Of a stretch of DNA of 64,000 nt, positions 23,543-34,545 are shown in pieces (position 1 is the stretch's first letter; the number at the start of each line of letters is the position of its first letter). The translations under genes and the position numbers were made by a program. The stretch is taken from NCBI RefSeq assembly GCF_000237925.1, contig NC_031496.1:2956650-3020649 (forward strand), read 5' to 3'. The notes below the pieces were generated by a model. The model ran no database searches, was not told the DNA's origin, and saw nothing but the letters and a program-made list of their open reading frames with translations. The DNA comes from Schistosoma mansoni. Its lineage: Eukaryota > Platyhelminthes > Trematoda > Strigeidida > Schistosomatidae.

Positions 23543-23865
23543 NNNNNNNNNNNNNNNNNNNNNNNNNNNNNNNNNNNNNNNNNNNNNNNNNNNNNNNNNN
23601 NNNNNNNNNNNNNNNNNNNNNNNNNNNNNNNNNNNNNNNNNNNNNNNNNNNNNNNNNNNNNNNNNNNNNNNNNNNNNNNNNNNNNNNNNNNNNNNNNNNN
23701 NNNNNNNNNNNNNNNNNNNNNNNNNNNNNNNNNNNNNNNNNNNNNNNNNNNNNNNNNNNNNNNNNNNNNNNNNNNNNNNNNNNNNNNNNNNNNNNNNNNN
23801 NNNNNNNNNNNNNNNNNNNNNNNNNNNNNNNNNNNNNNNNNNNNNNNNNNNNNNNNNNNNNNNNN
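23543..23865. other. Assembly gap, 323 N
   Basis: Run of N. Unlike the other three gaps it is not exactly 200, so it may be a size estimate. Confidence 0.95.
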
Positions 23866-23989
23866 AAATTACTACAATCTCCACAAAACCCCCTTCTAAT
23901 AAGTTGTTATGTTCTAATAGACAGAATAAAGCCATATATATACCAAGAGAAATGTCATTTTCCAGTTAATTTTAGTGAATCATAACTGT

Positions 23990-24175
23990 GGGGACATCTC
24001 ATAGATTCAAGTGCTCTGCCTCGAGACTGGTAGGTCCTGGGTTCGAATCTCTCGAGGCGAGGTCGTGGATGCGCACTGCTGAGGAGTCCCAAAATAGGAC
24101 GAAACGGCCGTCCAGTTCTTCCAGGTTTTCCATGGTGGTCTAGCTTCAATTGACTGATGATTTCAATCATAGATT
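23990..24175 (+). mobile_element. H-type (hammerhead-bearing) SINE, 5'-truncated
   Basis: Contains a tRNA-like B box (GGGTTCGAATC) at ~24038, a hammerhead-like segment at 24071-24116, then the family's 3' block (CCATGGTGGTCTAGCTTCAA). The A-box half is degraded. Confidence 0.75.
24071..24116 (+). ncRNA. Hammerhead-like motif (H-SINE class)
   Basis: Core CTGAGGAG, stem II GTCC/GGAC, then GAAAC, a two-base-pair stem III with a GGCC loop, and the cleavage triplet GTC. Stem I GCACTG/CAGTTC has one mismatch. Confidence 0.6.
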
Positions 24176-24893
24176 AAAATTTAAAAAAAAAGGTGCAAAT
24201 ACAAGCTGATAGTTAGAATACAGCGGTTTAATATGTTTACACATACTGATATCTTTTAGGAAAATGGTCATGAGTATTAAAAACTAGTAATCAGTTTAAA
24301 TATTATCATAATAAGTGCTATGTCAAGGTGTACACTTTCTATTTACGAGGAAAAGTTATTTAACTGTAAAATATTTCCGTACGATACTATAATACATACC
24401 AATCAAAATAGGGGACACGACATTTAGACTCTTTCTCAAAGTCAACGTACAACGTATGGTAAGCAGTAGAAATATCTGTACTACTCAGAAAGTACAGAGT
24501 AAGAATGATTGTGATAAACGCAGTAAATTCTCAATTCTGTCTCTATAGATTGTATATGACAGACGAATCTATCCTAAACTTCAAAACTAACCCTAGACGC
24601 AATCTTGAAACACACATCAACCCGATTGTACGGCTTATGACCCCTGACTAAATTAATGTGACCAAAACGCCAGTGTGAATCCGTCTTAACACCAACAATT
24701 TTCAGTCGACGACTGGGAAGCACTGGACGACCGTTTCGTCTTATTGATTTGTTTTTTTTTAGAACAAGGAGATCTTATACTTTTATGATATTCATTTCAT
24801 GAACACGACTACATTGGTATCTTGTAGTAAGTTATTATTTATAGTTATATAATATACCCTTATGGGCCACTGTAATTTTGCACTGGTTTTCAT
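24176..24893. other. Intergenic with a tiny H-SINE scrap
   Basis: 24710-24750 has the minus-strand H-SINE end (GAAGCACTGGACGACCGTTT). The rest is unassigned. Confidence 0.4.
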
Positions 24894-25080
24894 GAGAACC
24901 AGACACCATCCAGACTTTCACGCGGCAACCCAAACAGTACGGCTTAGACCCGTTTAACGGGAGAGCCAGACACTGCCCAGGCTTAACCCAAACAGTACAG
25001 CTCAATCCCATAGGAGAACCAGACACTATATAGGCTTCAACGCTACAATGCGAACAGTACAGCTCAATCCTGTGGCGCTA
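24894..25080 (+). repeat. Three-unit tandem repeat, 67/53/67 bp
   Basis: Units start at 24894, 24961 and 25014 with GAGARCCAGACAC. Each contains AACAGTACRGCT. Unit 2 lacks about 14 nt. The surroundings are not repeated. Confidence 0.85.
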
Positions 25081-25314
25081 CCACACAGGTACCAAGCACC
25101 CTGGTGGACCATCTTCTGGTAAGTAAATCAATTAAATCCTGAATACTTCATTGAATCTTATAAGTAATTTGACAGTTTTAAATGTATTTATTGAAAAATT
25201 AAATAATTTTTGCGAATCAATATTTTTATAGCATTTGTTTCATCTGAAGCACGAACAAGATAAGAAATACTAAAAATTATAATCTTTATTGTAGAAGTAT
25301 GCTGTTTAACTAGC

Positions 25315-26030
25315 AGTAGCCTCAGCAGCAGTAAGTCTCAATATAAAAAAAAAGGGAAAAGCAAGACTCTCCGATGCAATACAGCATGTACCAATCGGAG
25401 AAGATTTGGAGGATGTGAAAACCTTTACATATCTGGGCAACATCATTGATGAACACGGTGGATCTGATGCGGATGTGAAGACGCGGATTGGCAAAATAAT
25501 AATGAAAAAAAGAGCAGCATATTTACAATTGAAGAACATCTGCAACTCAAAACAACTGTCAACCAACACCAAAGTGAGAATTTTTAATACAAATGTCAAG
25601 ACAGTTCTACTGTGTGAGATGGAAACTTGGAGAACTACAAAGGCGATCATCCAGAAGATGTAGGTGTTTATTAACAGTTGTCTACGCAAAATACTTCGGA
25701 TCCGTTGGTCAGACACTATCAACAACAACCTACTGTGGGAGAGAACAAACCAAATTCGAGTGGAGGAAGAAATGAGGAAGAAGCACTGGAAAAGGATAGG
25801 ACACACATTGAGGAAATCACCAAACTGCGTCACAAGACAAGTCTTCACATGGAATTCTAAAGGCCAAGGAGAAGAGGGAGACCAAAGAACACATTACGCC
25901 GATAAATGGAGACAGATATAGGAAGAATAAACAAAAATAGATATGTAAAAGAAGGCTGAGGACATAGTGGGTTTGTAAAAGCTGGTCGGCGGCCTATGCT
26001 CCATTGTGAGTAACAGGCGTAAGTAAGTAA
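25315..26030 (+). pseudogene. RTE-like non-LTR retrotransposon, 3' part of the RT ORF
   Basis: Encodes the C-terminal RT region typical of schistosome RTE elements: EDLEDVKTFTYLGNIIDEHG, ARIGKI-like segment, QLKNICNSKQLSTNTKVRIF, then after a stop [24 protein letters not shown] and [18 protein letters not shown]. Nonsense and frameshift lesions are present. It ends in AAGTAAGTAAG, an RTE-like short tandem tail. It is a different subfamily from the 44.6-kb RTE. Confidence 0.85.
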
Positions 26031-26216
26031 GATGCTGTTTAACTAGGAATCAGTTACTAAGATCTAATAGTTACCTTGAATTTGAGTTACATATCAATTA
26101 GAAGACAAAGTAATGACTGAACATTGTAAAATTGAGATAAGGAACAAATGGTTGTAGGAGGAAGATTTTACTCGTAAAAATTTCAATTGTAATTCATCTA
26201 AAACCTTGTGTAGTGT

Positions 26217-26546
26217 ATTTATTTATTTATTTAGACACATAGATATTGGTACAAAGTGCACCGAATACATAAGTACCACACAAGTCACTTAACTTGTGTA
26301 TGGGCTGTGAGACTGTCCGAGTGTCCAGACTGAAGTAAATAGTTTCCTTAGGAGGACACACCCGGAGCCTTCGACCTAAAAGTCTAATCCACAAGGCAAT
26401 GACGCATCGTGAAGAGATGCAGTTCCATGGTAGCCGGTGACCAATAATTAGTTCATACACCATTTGTTCCTTCAGGATACTGGAGCTCATGTGCACCTTT
26501 GGTTTGGAATCAGAGTTTTCCAACTCCCCTAGGTGGATCCTCTAAA
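26217..26546 (-). mobile_element. S-type SINE-like repeat, head-truncated
   Basis: TATTTATTTATTTA tail at the left, then family sequence until GGTGGATCCTC. The GC-richer head is missing. Confidence 0.8.
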
Positions 26547-26703
26547 TCAATGTTTCATCTAGTCCATTAAATTTTATAGTTGTAGTGAATTTTTCATGCC
26601 ATGTGAAACATTAATTTTTTGCTTATAATTTACTTTTTTATCTTGTTTGTCGTATTTGGAAAGTATTGTAAGCAAAATCTAGTCATTAATCATACAATAG
26701 TTG

Positions 26704-26971
26704 TGTAGTGAATGAGAACACAAGTAAGGACAATCGAATGTATTCGAATACAAAAGTACAGAGTCTCTTAGTAAAATCTGATAATCATACAGTAAATACT
26801 TCATATGCAGAATATTCATCGATTGTCACAGACATTATTGTTCCTTTATTTCCACACCAATCATTCTCTGTTCTCGTCTTCTTTTCTTCGATCTTGTTAA
26901 CTTTCTGCCTCCAGACATTTCACTTTCGATTGATGACATATACTACTTATATCTGTCGACATCAGTAGCAC
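26704..26971 (-). mobile_element. Solo LTR of the same family as the 61.7-kb element
   Basis: Matches the LTR at 61716-61991 in reverse: its end TGTAGTGAATGAG faces left and the start GTGGTGTGCTACTG faces right. Both contain the blocks CATTTCACTTTCGATTGATG and GAATGTATTCGAATACAAA or close variants. No internal region is present. Confidence 0.8.
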
Positions 26972-26996
26972 ACCACTTGTGTTCTCGTTCACTATA
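26972..26996 (+). mobile_element. LTR 3' end fragment abutting the solo LTR head to head
   Basis: ACTTGTGTTCTCGTTCACT is the LTR's last ~20 nt in the opposite orientation, directly adjoining the solo LTR start. Confidence 0.6.
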
Positions 26997-27020
26997 GTAG
27001 TTAATGAGGTGATCGAAAGC

Positions 27021-27051
27021 TTATAATTATATATATATATATATATATATA
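27021..27051. repeat. (TA)n microsatellite
   Basis: Alternating AT of about 30 nt. Confidence 0.9.
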
Positions 27052-27420
27052 CTTAATTATTATAGAATAAGAATTTATAGATATAATAGTCCATAAATTA
27101 GTCTTTGAGGTGACAATTCCTTTAGTCTTCGTTCGTGTTGTAGCGGTAAATAAATCCCCGAAATCGATAGCTTTTTAAATCTTCGACATTTGTTGCTGAC
27201 TGCATTAGTTTTAATGGACTCACTTAGCTGAAGGCGCTCAGTCATGCATCTGCACCAGATCACAAGTGGGTATGTTGTACTCAACTTCTACAACCGCTAA
27301 CCAGTTTAGATCAGTCACTTCCCGATATATTGATAGCCTAGCAAATATATCTTCACATCTTCATACCTTCGATTACTATTATTACAAATTTTGGTCCGGT
27401 CCTATTCTTTTAGAGACCAT

Positions 27421-27836
27421 CATTCATTTAATTGAAAAACCTGGAAGCACTGGACGGGGCTGGGCTGGCGCCTTTTGTGTATGATTTTATCGTTGTCGCT
27501 TAACGAGACCTCCTGTCTAATATNNNNNNNNNNNNNNNNNNNNNNNNNNNNNNNNNNNNNNNNNNNNNNNNNNNNNNNNNNNNNNNNNNNNNNNNNNNNN
27601 NNNNNNNNNNNNNNNNNNNNNNNNNNNNNNNNNNNNNNNNNNNNNNNNNNNNNNNNNNNNNNNNNNNNNNNNNNNNNNNNNNNNNNNNNNNNNNNNNNNN
27701 NNNNNNNNNNNNNNNNNNNNNNNCGAAACGGCCGTCCAGTGCTTCCAGGTTTTCCATGGTGGTCTAGCTTCAATTGACTCACGCTTTGAACTATGAAAAT
27801 ACTAAATCTCCACAAAACCACCCTTCTGATAAATTA
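27421..27836. mobile_element. H-type SINE pieces on both sides of a 200-N gap
   Basis: Left of the gap, minus-strand end sequence (GAAAAACCTGGAAGCACTGG). Right of the gap, plus-strand sequence from CGAAACGGCCGTCCAGTGC through the 3' block. The opposite orientations suggest an inverted pair across the gap, as at 58.5-59.0 kb. Confidence 0.65.
27524..27723. other. Assembly gap, 200 N
   Basis: Exactly 200 N, a likely placeholder of unknown true length. Confidence 0.95.
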
Positions 27837-27869
27837 ACCGTTCACTATATCGTTCTCATAGTTTAATAA

Positions 27870-27932
27870 GATATTCTGTAATGCTGAGCTAAAATACATT
27901 CGATTGTTCCCACTCGTGTTCTTGTTCACTAC
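27870..27932 (+). mobile_element. LTR 3' end fragment (61.7-kb family)
   Basis: ATTCTGTAAT, ATACATTCGATTGTTCCCAC and TTGTTCACTACA match the LTR's last ~60 nt. Confidence 0.65.
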
Positions 27933-28214
27933 AGTAAGAATGCAATTCTTTAAAAAACCACACTATTATATTCATCAGCGTCGTATGTAGAAATCTCTGA
28001 GATGTGTGATGGCCTGTATTATGGGAACTGTATTGGCTATGAAATTTACATTTATTGGGACAAATGTTGGATTTTATCTGAGAAATGAGGGTTAATTTCT
28101 GCGTCATTTAATCCTTGAAATTAAAATTTGGTACAAAGTGATTTTATGGGTTCACAATACGTATGCTCGAGTTACTAAACGTCATATATAAGATGATAAA
28201 TAATTTCAGTTACA

Positions 28215-28395
28215 TTTTGAGCTCGAGATCGAAGGTCTTGGGTTCGAGTCCCGCATGCGAGATCGTGGGTAATCACTGATGAGGAGTTCCATACTAGGAC
28301 GAAACGGCCGTACAGTGCTTTGAAGTTTTTGTCAGTGGTCTAGCTTACGTCGATTTCTGGATTCAACTATTAAAATTACTACAATCTCCACAACC
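28215..28395 (+). mobile_element. H-type SINE, decayed
   Basis: B box GGGTTCGAGTCCC at ~28241, then a degraded hammerhead segment in which the core's first C is A and the cleavage triplet is GTA, followed by the shared 3' end ACTACAATCTCCACAA. Confidence 0.7.
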
Positions 28396-28921
28396 CCCAT
28401 TCTGATCAAAATACTGATATGTGGTAGTGAGATTAAAATATGATTGATCATTGGGAATGGACAAACATGCGCTCGAATTACTGATTACTAAATATGTGAT
28501 TCCTTTTCCTCTCATTGATTTCTACTCCGGATTAGCTGTGTGTGGCTGCTTGTAATTGTGTTGAATAAAGTATTATCTAGTGCTAATATGGTTCTCGATT
28601 CTGGGTTGTGAGTCCTGAATCTGATATAATACGTCTAGTCTGATTATTAGATTAACGTATTATCGTAGTATATCAGTGAGAGAAAAAGAATATTTTTAAA
28701 CCATTCGTTATGTCAAATACCAGAGACTCAGAAACAAAAATAGTGTCACTGGTAATTGAAAAGGTTAGTCATGGGAAATATGGAAGTAAAAATGGATTTT
28801 CTTTTTGACGATATTATCTTTTTGAGCCGAACAATTGTACTTTTGAGTGAATTTTACAAATAGTTAACCGTAATTATATATAGACGTGTCAACTCATCAG
28901 CATCTTTGATATTGTACTAGT
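28396..28921. other. Intergenic, nothing recognised
   Basis: AT-rich. No exon or repeat signature. Confidence 0.4.
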
Positions 28922-29145
28922 GTGATGTATGCTATTTATGTCGGGAGATTAAAGTATGCAGCACAAGTCGGAAGTGGAATGCCTGGCAGCAGAAGATTGA
29001 ACTGAAGAGAACATAAAGGGTAACAGGAAGTGATTGCAATAACAGCAGAATTGGAACATTCATGAAACATGTAAACAACCACCGAAGAAAAACGTGGCGT
29101 ACATATTTTACCAAGACACTGTGTAATTTTGCATATTAGAAAAAC
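28922..29145 (+). mobile_element. Diverged LTR copy (61.7-kb family)
   Basis: TGTGATGTATGCTA and GGAAGTGGAATGCCTGGCAG align with the LTR's first half. Later blocks are strongly diverged. Confidence 0.6.
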
Positions 29146-30092
29146 TCTTTTTTCCCCTACATGAGTTTCCGGTTATTACATATATCCACTCGTTATTCCA
29201 AATTGACAGAGTAATAACTCATATAACTAATCTAAAAGCAGCCTATAGTTGTGCTTAGTGGTAGATAAAGTTGAATTCATGATTTTATTTACAGCTCTTG
29301 CCATACAAAACTCAAGGATAGGTTGTAGTGACCGGCCTGTCTCGATAAGAACACGATTGGAATAATAGAAACAATTATTATTATTGTAACCAATTGTACC
29401 AGCGATTGTTTTACTGTACTTGTTTAACTTTATCAGACTCACTTCTTGTTCCGCTATCCGCCTTGTTTGGTTCGAACTATTTTACGCTCTGCCCATTTTG
29501 CCTGTACTCGTTGGCACGTCTCGGTATTCTTTCGATATTACGAGATCGCCAATAAATACATTTTATCGGGACTAATTAAAGCCTTTTGGTTTGCGAGCTA
29601 TCAAAAAAACCAAGTAATTTCTAGGCGCGTAATCGAATTGTAGTAGTGATCATAGTCCGTCCTCGACTCGACGCCTACTACAAGGTTTATGAAGACGAAG
29701 AACTGACTAATCAAATCTTGCATTTAGTCGTCATCAAAACATCAGCTGTTACATGAAATTAATAAAACTACTCGTCATTAAAGAAATTTAAGGGCGATAG
29801 GAAGTGACTGGTCAAGCCGTCAACTTGAAATCTGATTCCCAAGTTCGAGTCCTATTCTTTAATATATTAAGAAAACTTTTACCTCATTTTCTAAACTTAT
29901 GTATCATGAAATTAATTCAACAGAATTCTATTCATGTATATATAGGATAATTTACTTCACTAGGGTTTCCTGAATTTTATCAAATAATGATTAATCACTC
30001 AACTAAATACAAATACTTGTTAATTGATCATACTTCTTGAAATAAATTTTTTGATCGAGATCATAAATCGATCGATGTTCGATCACTGTTAA
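29146..30092. other. Intergenic, nothing recognised
   Basis: No gene supported. The open frame at 29446-29643 has no family resemblance. Confidence 0.4.
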
Positions 30093-30240
30093 AATCCTGA
30101 AAACACTGAGCGACCGTTTCGTTTTAGTATGGAACTCCTCACCAGTGTGCATCCACGACCCCGCATGTGAGACTCGGACCAAGGACCTTCGTGGTCTTGT
30201 GCGCGAACGCTTAACCTCTAGACCGCTGAGCCGGCATGCA
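30093..30240 (-). mobile_element. H-type SINE, minus-strand partner of an inverted pair
   Basis: Minus-strand order: A-box-like GGCTCAGCGGTCTAG, B-box-like GGTCCGAGTC, then a hammerhead segment whose stem II is decayed and whose core has CTGGTGAGGAG. Confidence 0.7.
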
Positions 30241-30410
30241 ACGGCGAGATCAGAGGTCCTGAGTTAGAATCGTGGATGCGCACTACAGAGGAGTTCCGTA
30301 GTAGAACGAAACGGCTGTCCACTGCTTTCGGGATTTCAGTGGTGGCCTAACACTGATCGATTCATGATCGCAATAAAAAAACTAACAGTCTCCACAACCC
30401 CATACTGATA
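30236..30410 (+). mobile_element. H-type SINE, plus-strand partner
   Basis: Starts inside the adjoining copy's tRNA-like head, then GGATGCGCACTACAGAGG...ACGAAACGGCTGTCC and the shared 3' end ACAGTCTCCACAA. The hammerhead core is mutated (CTACAGAGGAG). Confidence 0.65.
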
Positions 30411-31611
30411 AATAATTATTTATAAGTTTGCCTTGGATATTTTGAGACGCGGATATGTCCCACCTAGCTCTTTTGTTGAATTAAGAAGACGAGTTTTAGT
30501 GTATATGAGTGTTGGTTCGCATTAGAATTCGGGACACATTTCATTTTGTTCGAAAAATGTTTGCGTCCGTATGTTGATGGCCACACGGAGTCTCAAACGG
30601 ATGACCCATAGCTTCAAATATCGAGGTTGTACTGTAACAACCCTGTCTGTCCAGCTGTGTTTATCTTAGTTATACTGTAGATTTCACAGGTCGCTTGTAA
30701 TGTCTTTGATATATTATGCTACTTTATTCTATCTTGATAACTTCTACATGTGAAATTGGTTATGACGAATTTAATCTAACGGGAAGTTGACCTAATATTT
30801 AGCTGAATGATTCGCTATATGAACGCTGATTAGGTACGCATGACTTCCTTTCCATTAACTAATGACAAGACAAAAATACATTTATATTTGTTAAACAAAG
30901 GATTGTAGCTACAACACAATCCAGTCTGAAACGTATCATGCAAAAATCTACAACAAAGAACGCTCTTTATGATACGAAATTCTTTGGAATGACTTTCTGT
31001 ACCAACAATATGGTCTTTCCAATCTGTAGAGATTTCATGTAATGGGTTTTGTAGTTCGAAAATGTGGTCAGCCAGAAGTTTAAATTCAACGAGCTTGTCG
31101 TTGGTTAACACTCTTCTGACAGCTTGCTATGTTCAACAGCACTTTGGGGTCTCTCCCTTATATAAGGGGCCATGTGGTACAATCTGGCAGTAAAAAAGAA
31201 GTACAATGAAAGATTCTATTCATCGCACTCATCGACATTTTTCATCTTTTCCTGCCGTTCTGGTAAGGAAATAGCGAATTGTAAGTGTTTGTCGATGTAC
31301 ACTTGCACGCGTGCAAAGACACAAAACGGGACAAAAAAGGAAAAAAAACTAGTACAAATGAGATCTTTTTAACACAAAACAGCGTAAAAACAATTTCCAC
31401 ACAATGAATTTGTTAGAAGAAATATACATATATATGAGCATATTGGGAGAATTAATTATTTTTGGACACAATAATAAAAGAGTCGAATTAAGGCAACATA
31501 TTACGTAGTGTCCCATGTGAAGTAATCGTTTGAATGTTCTGACAATCTTAATTTTCTTCCACAACTTGCTGTGTTTGTTTGGATGTCAGATATCAGCGAA
31601 GTTTCTCCATG
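30411..31611. other. Intergenic with a TATA-type palindrome
   Basis: CCCTTATATAAGGGGCC at ~31156-31172 is a perfect 14-nt palindrome plus flank. Read leftward it precedes an open minus-strand frame at 30830-31111 of unknown kind. A promoter is possible; nothing else supports a gene. Confidence 0.3.
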
Positions 31612-31845
31612 ATTGTTAATTATCGGATGCACTGGACGGCCATTTCGTCCTATTATGGGACTCCTCAGCGATGCGCATCCACGATCCCGCCAAACGAGAC
31701 TCAAAATCAGGACTTATCAGTCACGCGCGCGAGCGCTTAACCACTAGATCAGTGAGCTGGCATTCAACGGTGTTAATTTCTAACTTCAACCGATTAACGA
31801 AATTGAGCGAAACATCCACCAATGTCTTCAGTGAGTTACTATCTC
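31612..31845 (-). mobile_element. H-type SINE, near full length
   Basis: Minus-strand order: 5' block near 31800 (CAATTTCG-like, GTTGAAGTTAG-like), tRNA-like A-box block, a B box mutated to GATTTTGAGTC, a hammerhead segment at 31628-31675, then the end. Stem II and GAAA are intact; stem I has a mismatch. Confidence 0.75.
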
Positions 31846-32099
31846 ACAACAGACCTGGTTGAACATCGTGATCTCAGCTGTTAAAATTACTATAATATCC
31901 ACAAAACCCCTTCTGATAATTATCGGAAGGGATATCCTAATTGTGAGGCTCTTATCGTTCGATTGCACACTGGGAAAATCAACATCATCAGGGTCTCCTT
32001 CTAAATACGCAACTTTATGAAGTTTAATACTGACGTTATCGTTAGTCCCATTTTTATCGGTGATTTAGTATTTAGTTTTAAGACGAAAGAATTTGAAGG
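31846..32099. other. Short intergenic stretch
   Basis: Includes the ACTATAATATCCACAAAACC motif seen at H-SINE 3' ends. Nothing else noticed. Confidence 0.4.
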
Positions 32100-34545
32100 G
32101 TCCTTTGTATGTCATTTAGGGAGGTCGTCGTAATGAGTTGCGACGTGCAAAAACATGTGCATTATATCGTGGGGAAGGTTGAACGAAAACATCAGTTGAT
32201 CGCGGCCGAGTGAAAACAAGTTTAACTGAACGCTCGGCGTATGAGAGAGTTTGGATCTATATTGATCAAAGAAGTTGAAAGATTCTGGAGGTGGGACTGT
32301 CGCTCCGTAAACGAGTTGTGCAGGAGCGTCGGTCCGCTTCGTAACGTCTGTTGTTGAAAGTGAAGCTTTCAGCTGTCTATGAAGGGTACTGCTTCTCACC
32401 ATTGTGTGAAACGGTCTACACATGTTAAGAGGTAAGAGTGTTCATTTGAGGGTCCCACTAAATTCGGATGAACATATTTGGAACGAGCATCAGCAGTTGT
32501 TATGTCTAACCACCTTGGATTTCTGGCAGTTTACACGGGTGTGCCCACTCCCTCCAATCTTTATTCATCCCAGGCCAGTGAAATCTTCCCGCGGTGAGCT
32601 TGCTGGTTGCTCGAGCACCTGGTTGAGAAATATTTGTACAACTCATCGAAGACGTTGCATTGATAATGTTTCCTCAAGATTGGACGATCCTTACCTGTAG
32701 ATGTGTCACATACTAAAGTTTCCTTACGTGTTCCTATTCGTTAAATACATAGTTTTAGGTTTGTTGAAGGTAACTCATGCTGCAAGGTAGTGTCTTTAAG
32801 AAGCTGGGAGAGTTTGCGGAGGTCGATACCTTGGAAGTTGCTCAAGGAAGTTATACACGACAAGTCTTGTGCAAATACATCGCTTGCTCCGAAAATGTGC
32901 TATATGTCTGAAGTAAACTGTGAAATGTAGTCCAATTTTCGAGACTCTTCGTGGGAGTTCTTCACCAAAGAGGGGCTTTAAGAGAAGGTGAGAGGTTTGT
33001 GATCAGTAGGCAAAAAGAATTCTTGGCCACTCACAGAGTGTTGAAAGTGCCGTACAGAACATTACATGACTACAATTTCCCTACCGAATGTTTTATACTA
33101 CGTTTAGAGACGAATGCCAAAATTACCATCCGTTATTTACCCACTGCTGTTAGACCGCAACTGCCGATTCGGATGCGTCTAATGCGATATTAATGGTTGC
33201 TTTGGTTTCTCGGTGTTCAGGCATAGTAGCTTTTGCGACAGTTTGCTCAGCTGTGGAGAATGTTTTATACATGTCGCTGTTAAAATGGATGAGTTTCGCA
33301 TTTCCACGGAGTTGGTCTGTTAAGAGTCTCATGAGAGAGGCGTAATTCAGTACTAACCCTTTATAGAAACTAACCAGGCCGTCGAACGCACGCAATTACT
33401 TGACTGTTATTGATTCTCCGTTATCCAGAATGCCTGCCACTTTGATTTTGACAGGGTGGGTGTCTTGAGCATCAATATTTTGTCCAAGAAGATCCACAGA
33501 TTCGATTTCGATTTGAAATTTCTGAATACTCACAGTTATGCCGTGTTCTCTCAGTCGCTCGAAAACAAGCTCCAGATGCTGAAGGTGAGTTACTCTGCCC
33601 AGATTTGCAATCAAGCAGTCATCAAAATACGCTTGTACGAAGTCGGGAACAAAAGGAGTGATGATAGCTGTTATAGGAACGTCGTCAGCAGTTATGGGGA
33701 TTTGTTTGTACTCTTCAATCAAGTCGATCCTCGAAATAACGTTTGTACCTCTGTAGGTGGCTGTTAAGGCGTCAATGTGAGGCGACGGGCGAAAATCGGG
33801 GGTAGATTTTGTATTCAGTTGCCGATAGTCACCACTTAGATGCCAAGTATTGTTGTTCTTTTCAGGGACCATGTATAAGCGAGATGCTAATGGACTGTCT
33901 GATGGCCGGATAATTGCCAGATCTACCATGTGGTTGAAATCGTTTTTAGCCAACTTCAGCTTTTCAGAAACTAGTCGAAGTGCTTTCGAAAATGAAGGTC
34001 GTCCTGTTGTACTGGACGGAAATATAAAATATGTAGATAATAGCAAAAACTAAATTCAAAATAAGTCTATTTAACGATCCCCACACTGTAATGGTGATTT
34101 GATGTGCAACATTGCTGGTTAAAGACGGAAATTTTAGTCGTGTTTGGTACAGATCAGGGGATTATCGAGTATCTGCTGATAAAATGTGTCGATTAATTGC
34201 CTAATGGTGACTGGAGATAATCTATAACCGGTAAAGGAAGTCATACAAACAAATAACTTAGTACTGTCATCTACTAACTACCATTTGCTTGTGTCGAAGA
34301 GTGGATTATAGCGTTGTAGCAGGTCCATACCAGAGATTAAGTTAGAAACATCTGCAATAACAAAAATCCAGTAAATGAATTTGCATAAACTTACGTGGAC
34401 ATATCGCTTACCATATGTGACAATCGGTTTCCCGTTTGCCACTTGTAAGTTGAATACCGGTTCATGCAGCCGGTCGTTAGGAATCGCTGGAAGAACGCCA
34501 ACTTCATAGCCAGTGTCGACAAGATATCGAACTTTTGTCATCATA
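32100..34545 (-). pseudogene. Ty3/gypsy LTR retrotransposon pol (protease, RT, RNase H, integrase), broken
   Basis: Minus-strand order from 34545 down: retropepsin (YLVDTGYEVGVLP, VANGKPIVTYG, FVIADVSNLISGMDLLQRYN); RT with HLSGDYRQLNTKS, NVISRIDLIEEYKQIPI, TAIITPF and then directly DFVQAYFDDCLIANLG; connection/RNase H pieces (LMRLLTDQL, AKATMPEHRE, VILAFVSKR); integrase zinc-binding area (HPGARATSKLTAGRFHWPG) and distal integrase (STLHRQLKASL, AQLVYGATVPPPESF). The RT keeps the YFDD catalytic pair but lacks about 30 residues just before it. Stops and frameshifts abound. LTRs and gag were not identified, so ends are approximate. The HPGxRAT and VDTG motifs are general gypsy features; a Boudicca/CsRn1-type affinity is possible but unproven. 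Confidence 0.85.

Noticed and set aside
23427-23969. Open frames crossing N-gaps (also at 27.5, 53.9 and 58.6 kb)
   Set aside because: Their length comes from undefined bases.
24865-25110. CRISPR array
   Set aside because: Eukaryotic context, direct tandem units without unique spacers, only three units.
30830-31111. Gene or LTR behind the TATA palindrome
   Set aside because: The frame resembles no protein, and no terminal repeat or second copy was found in the window.
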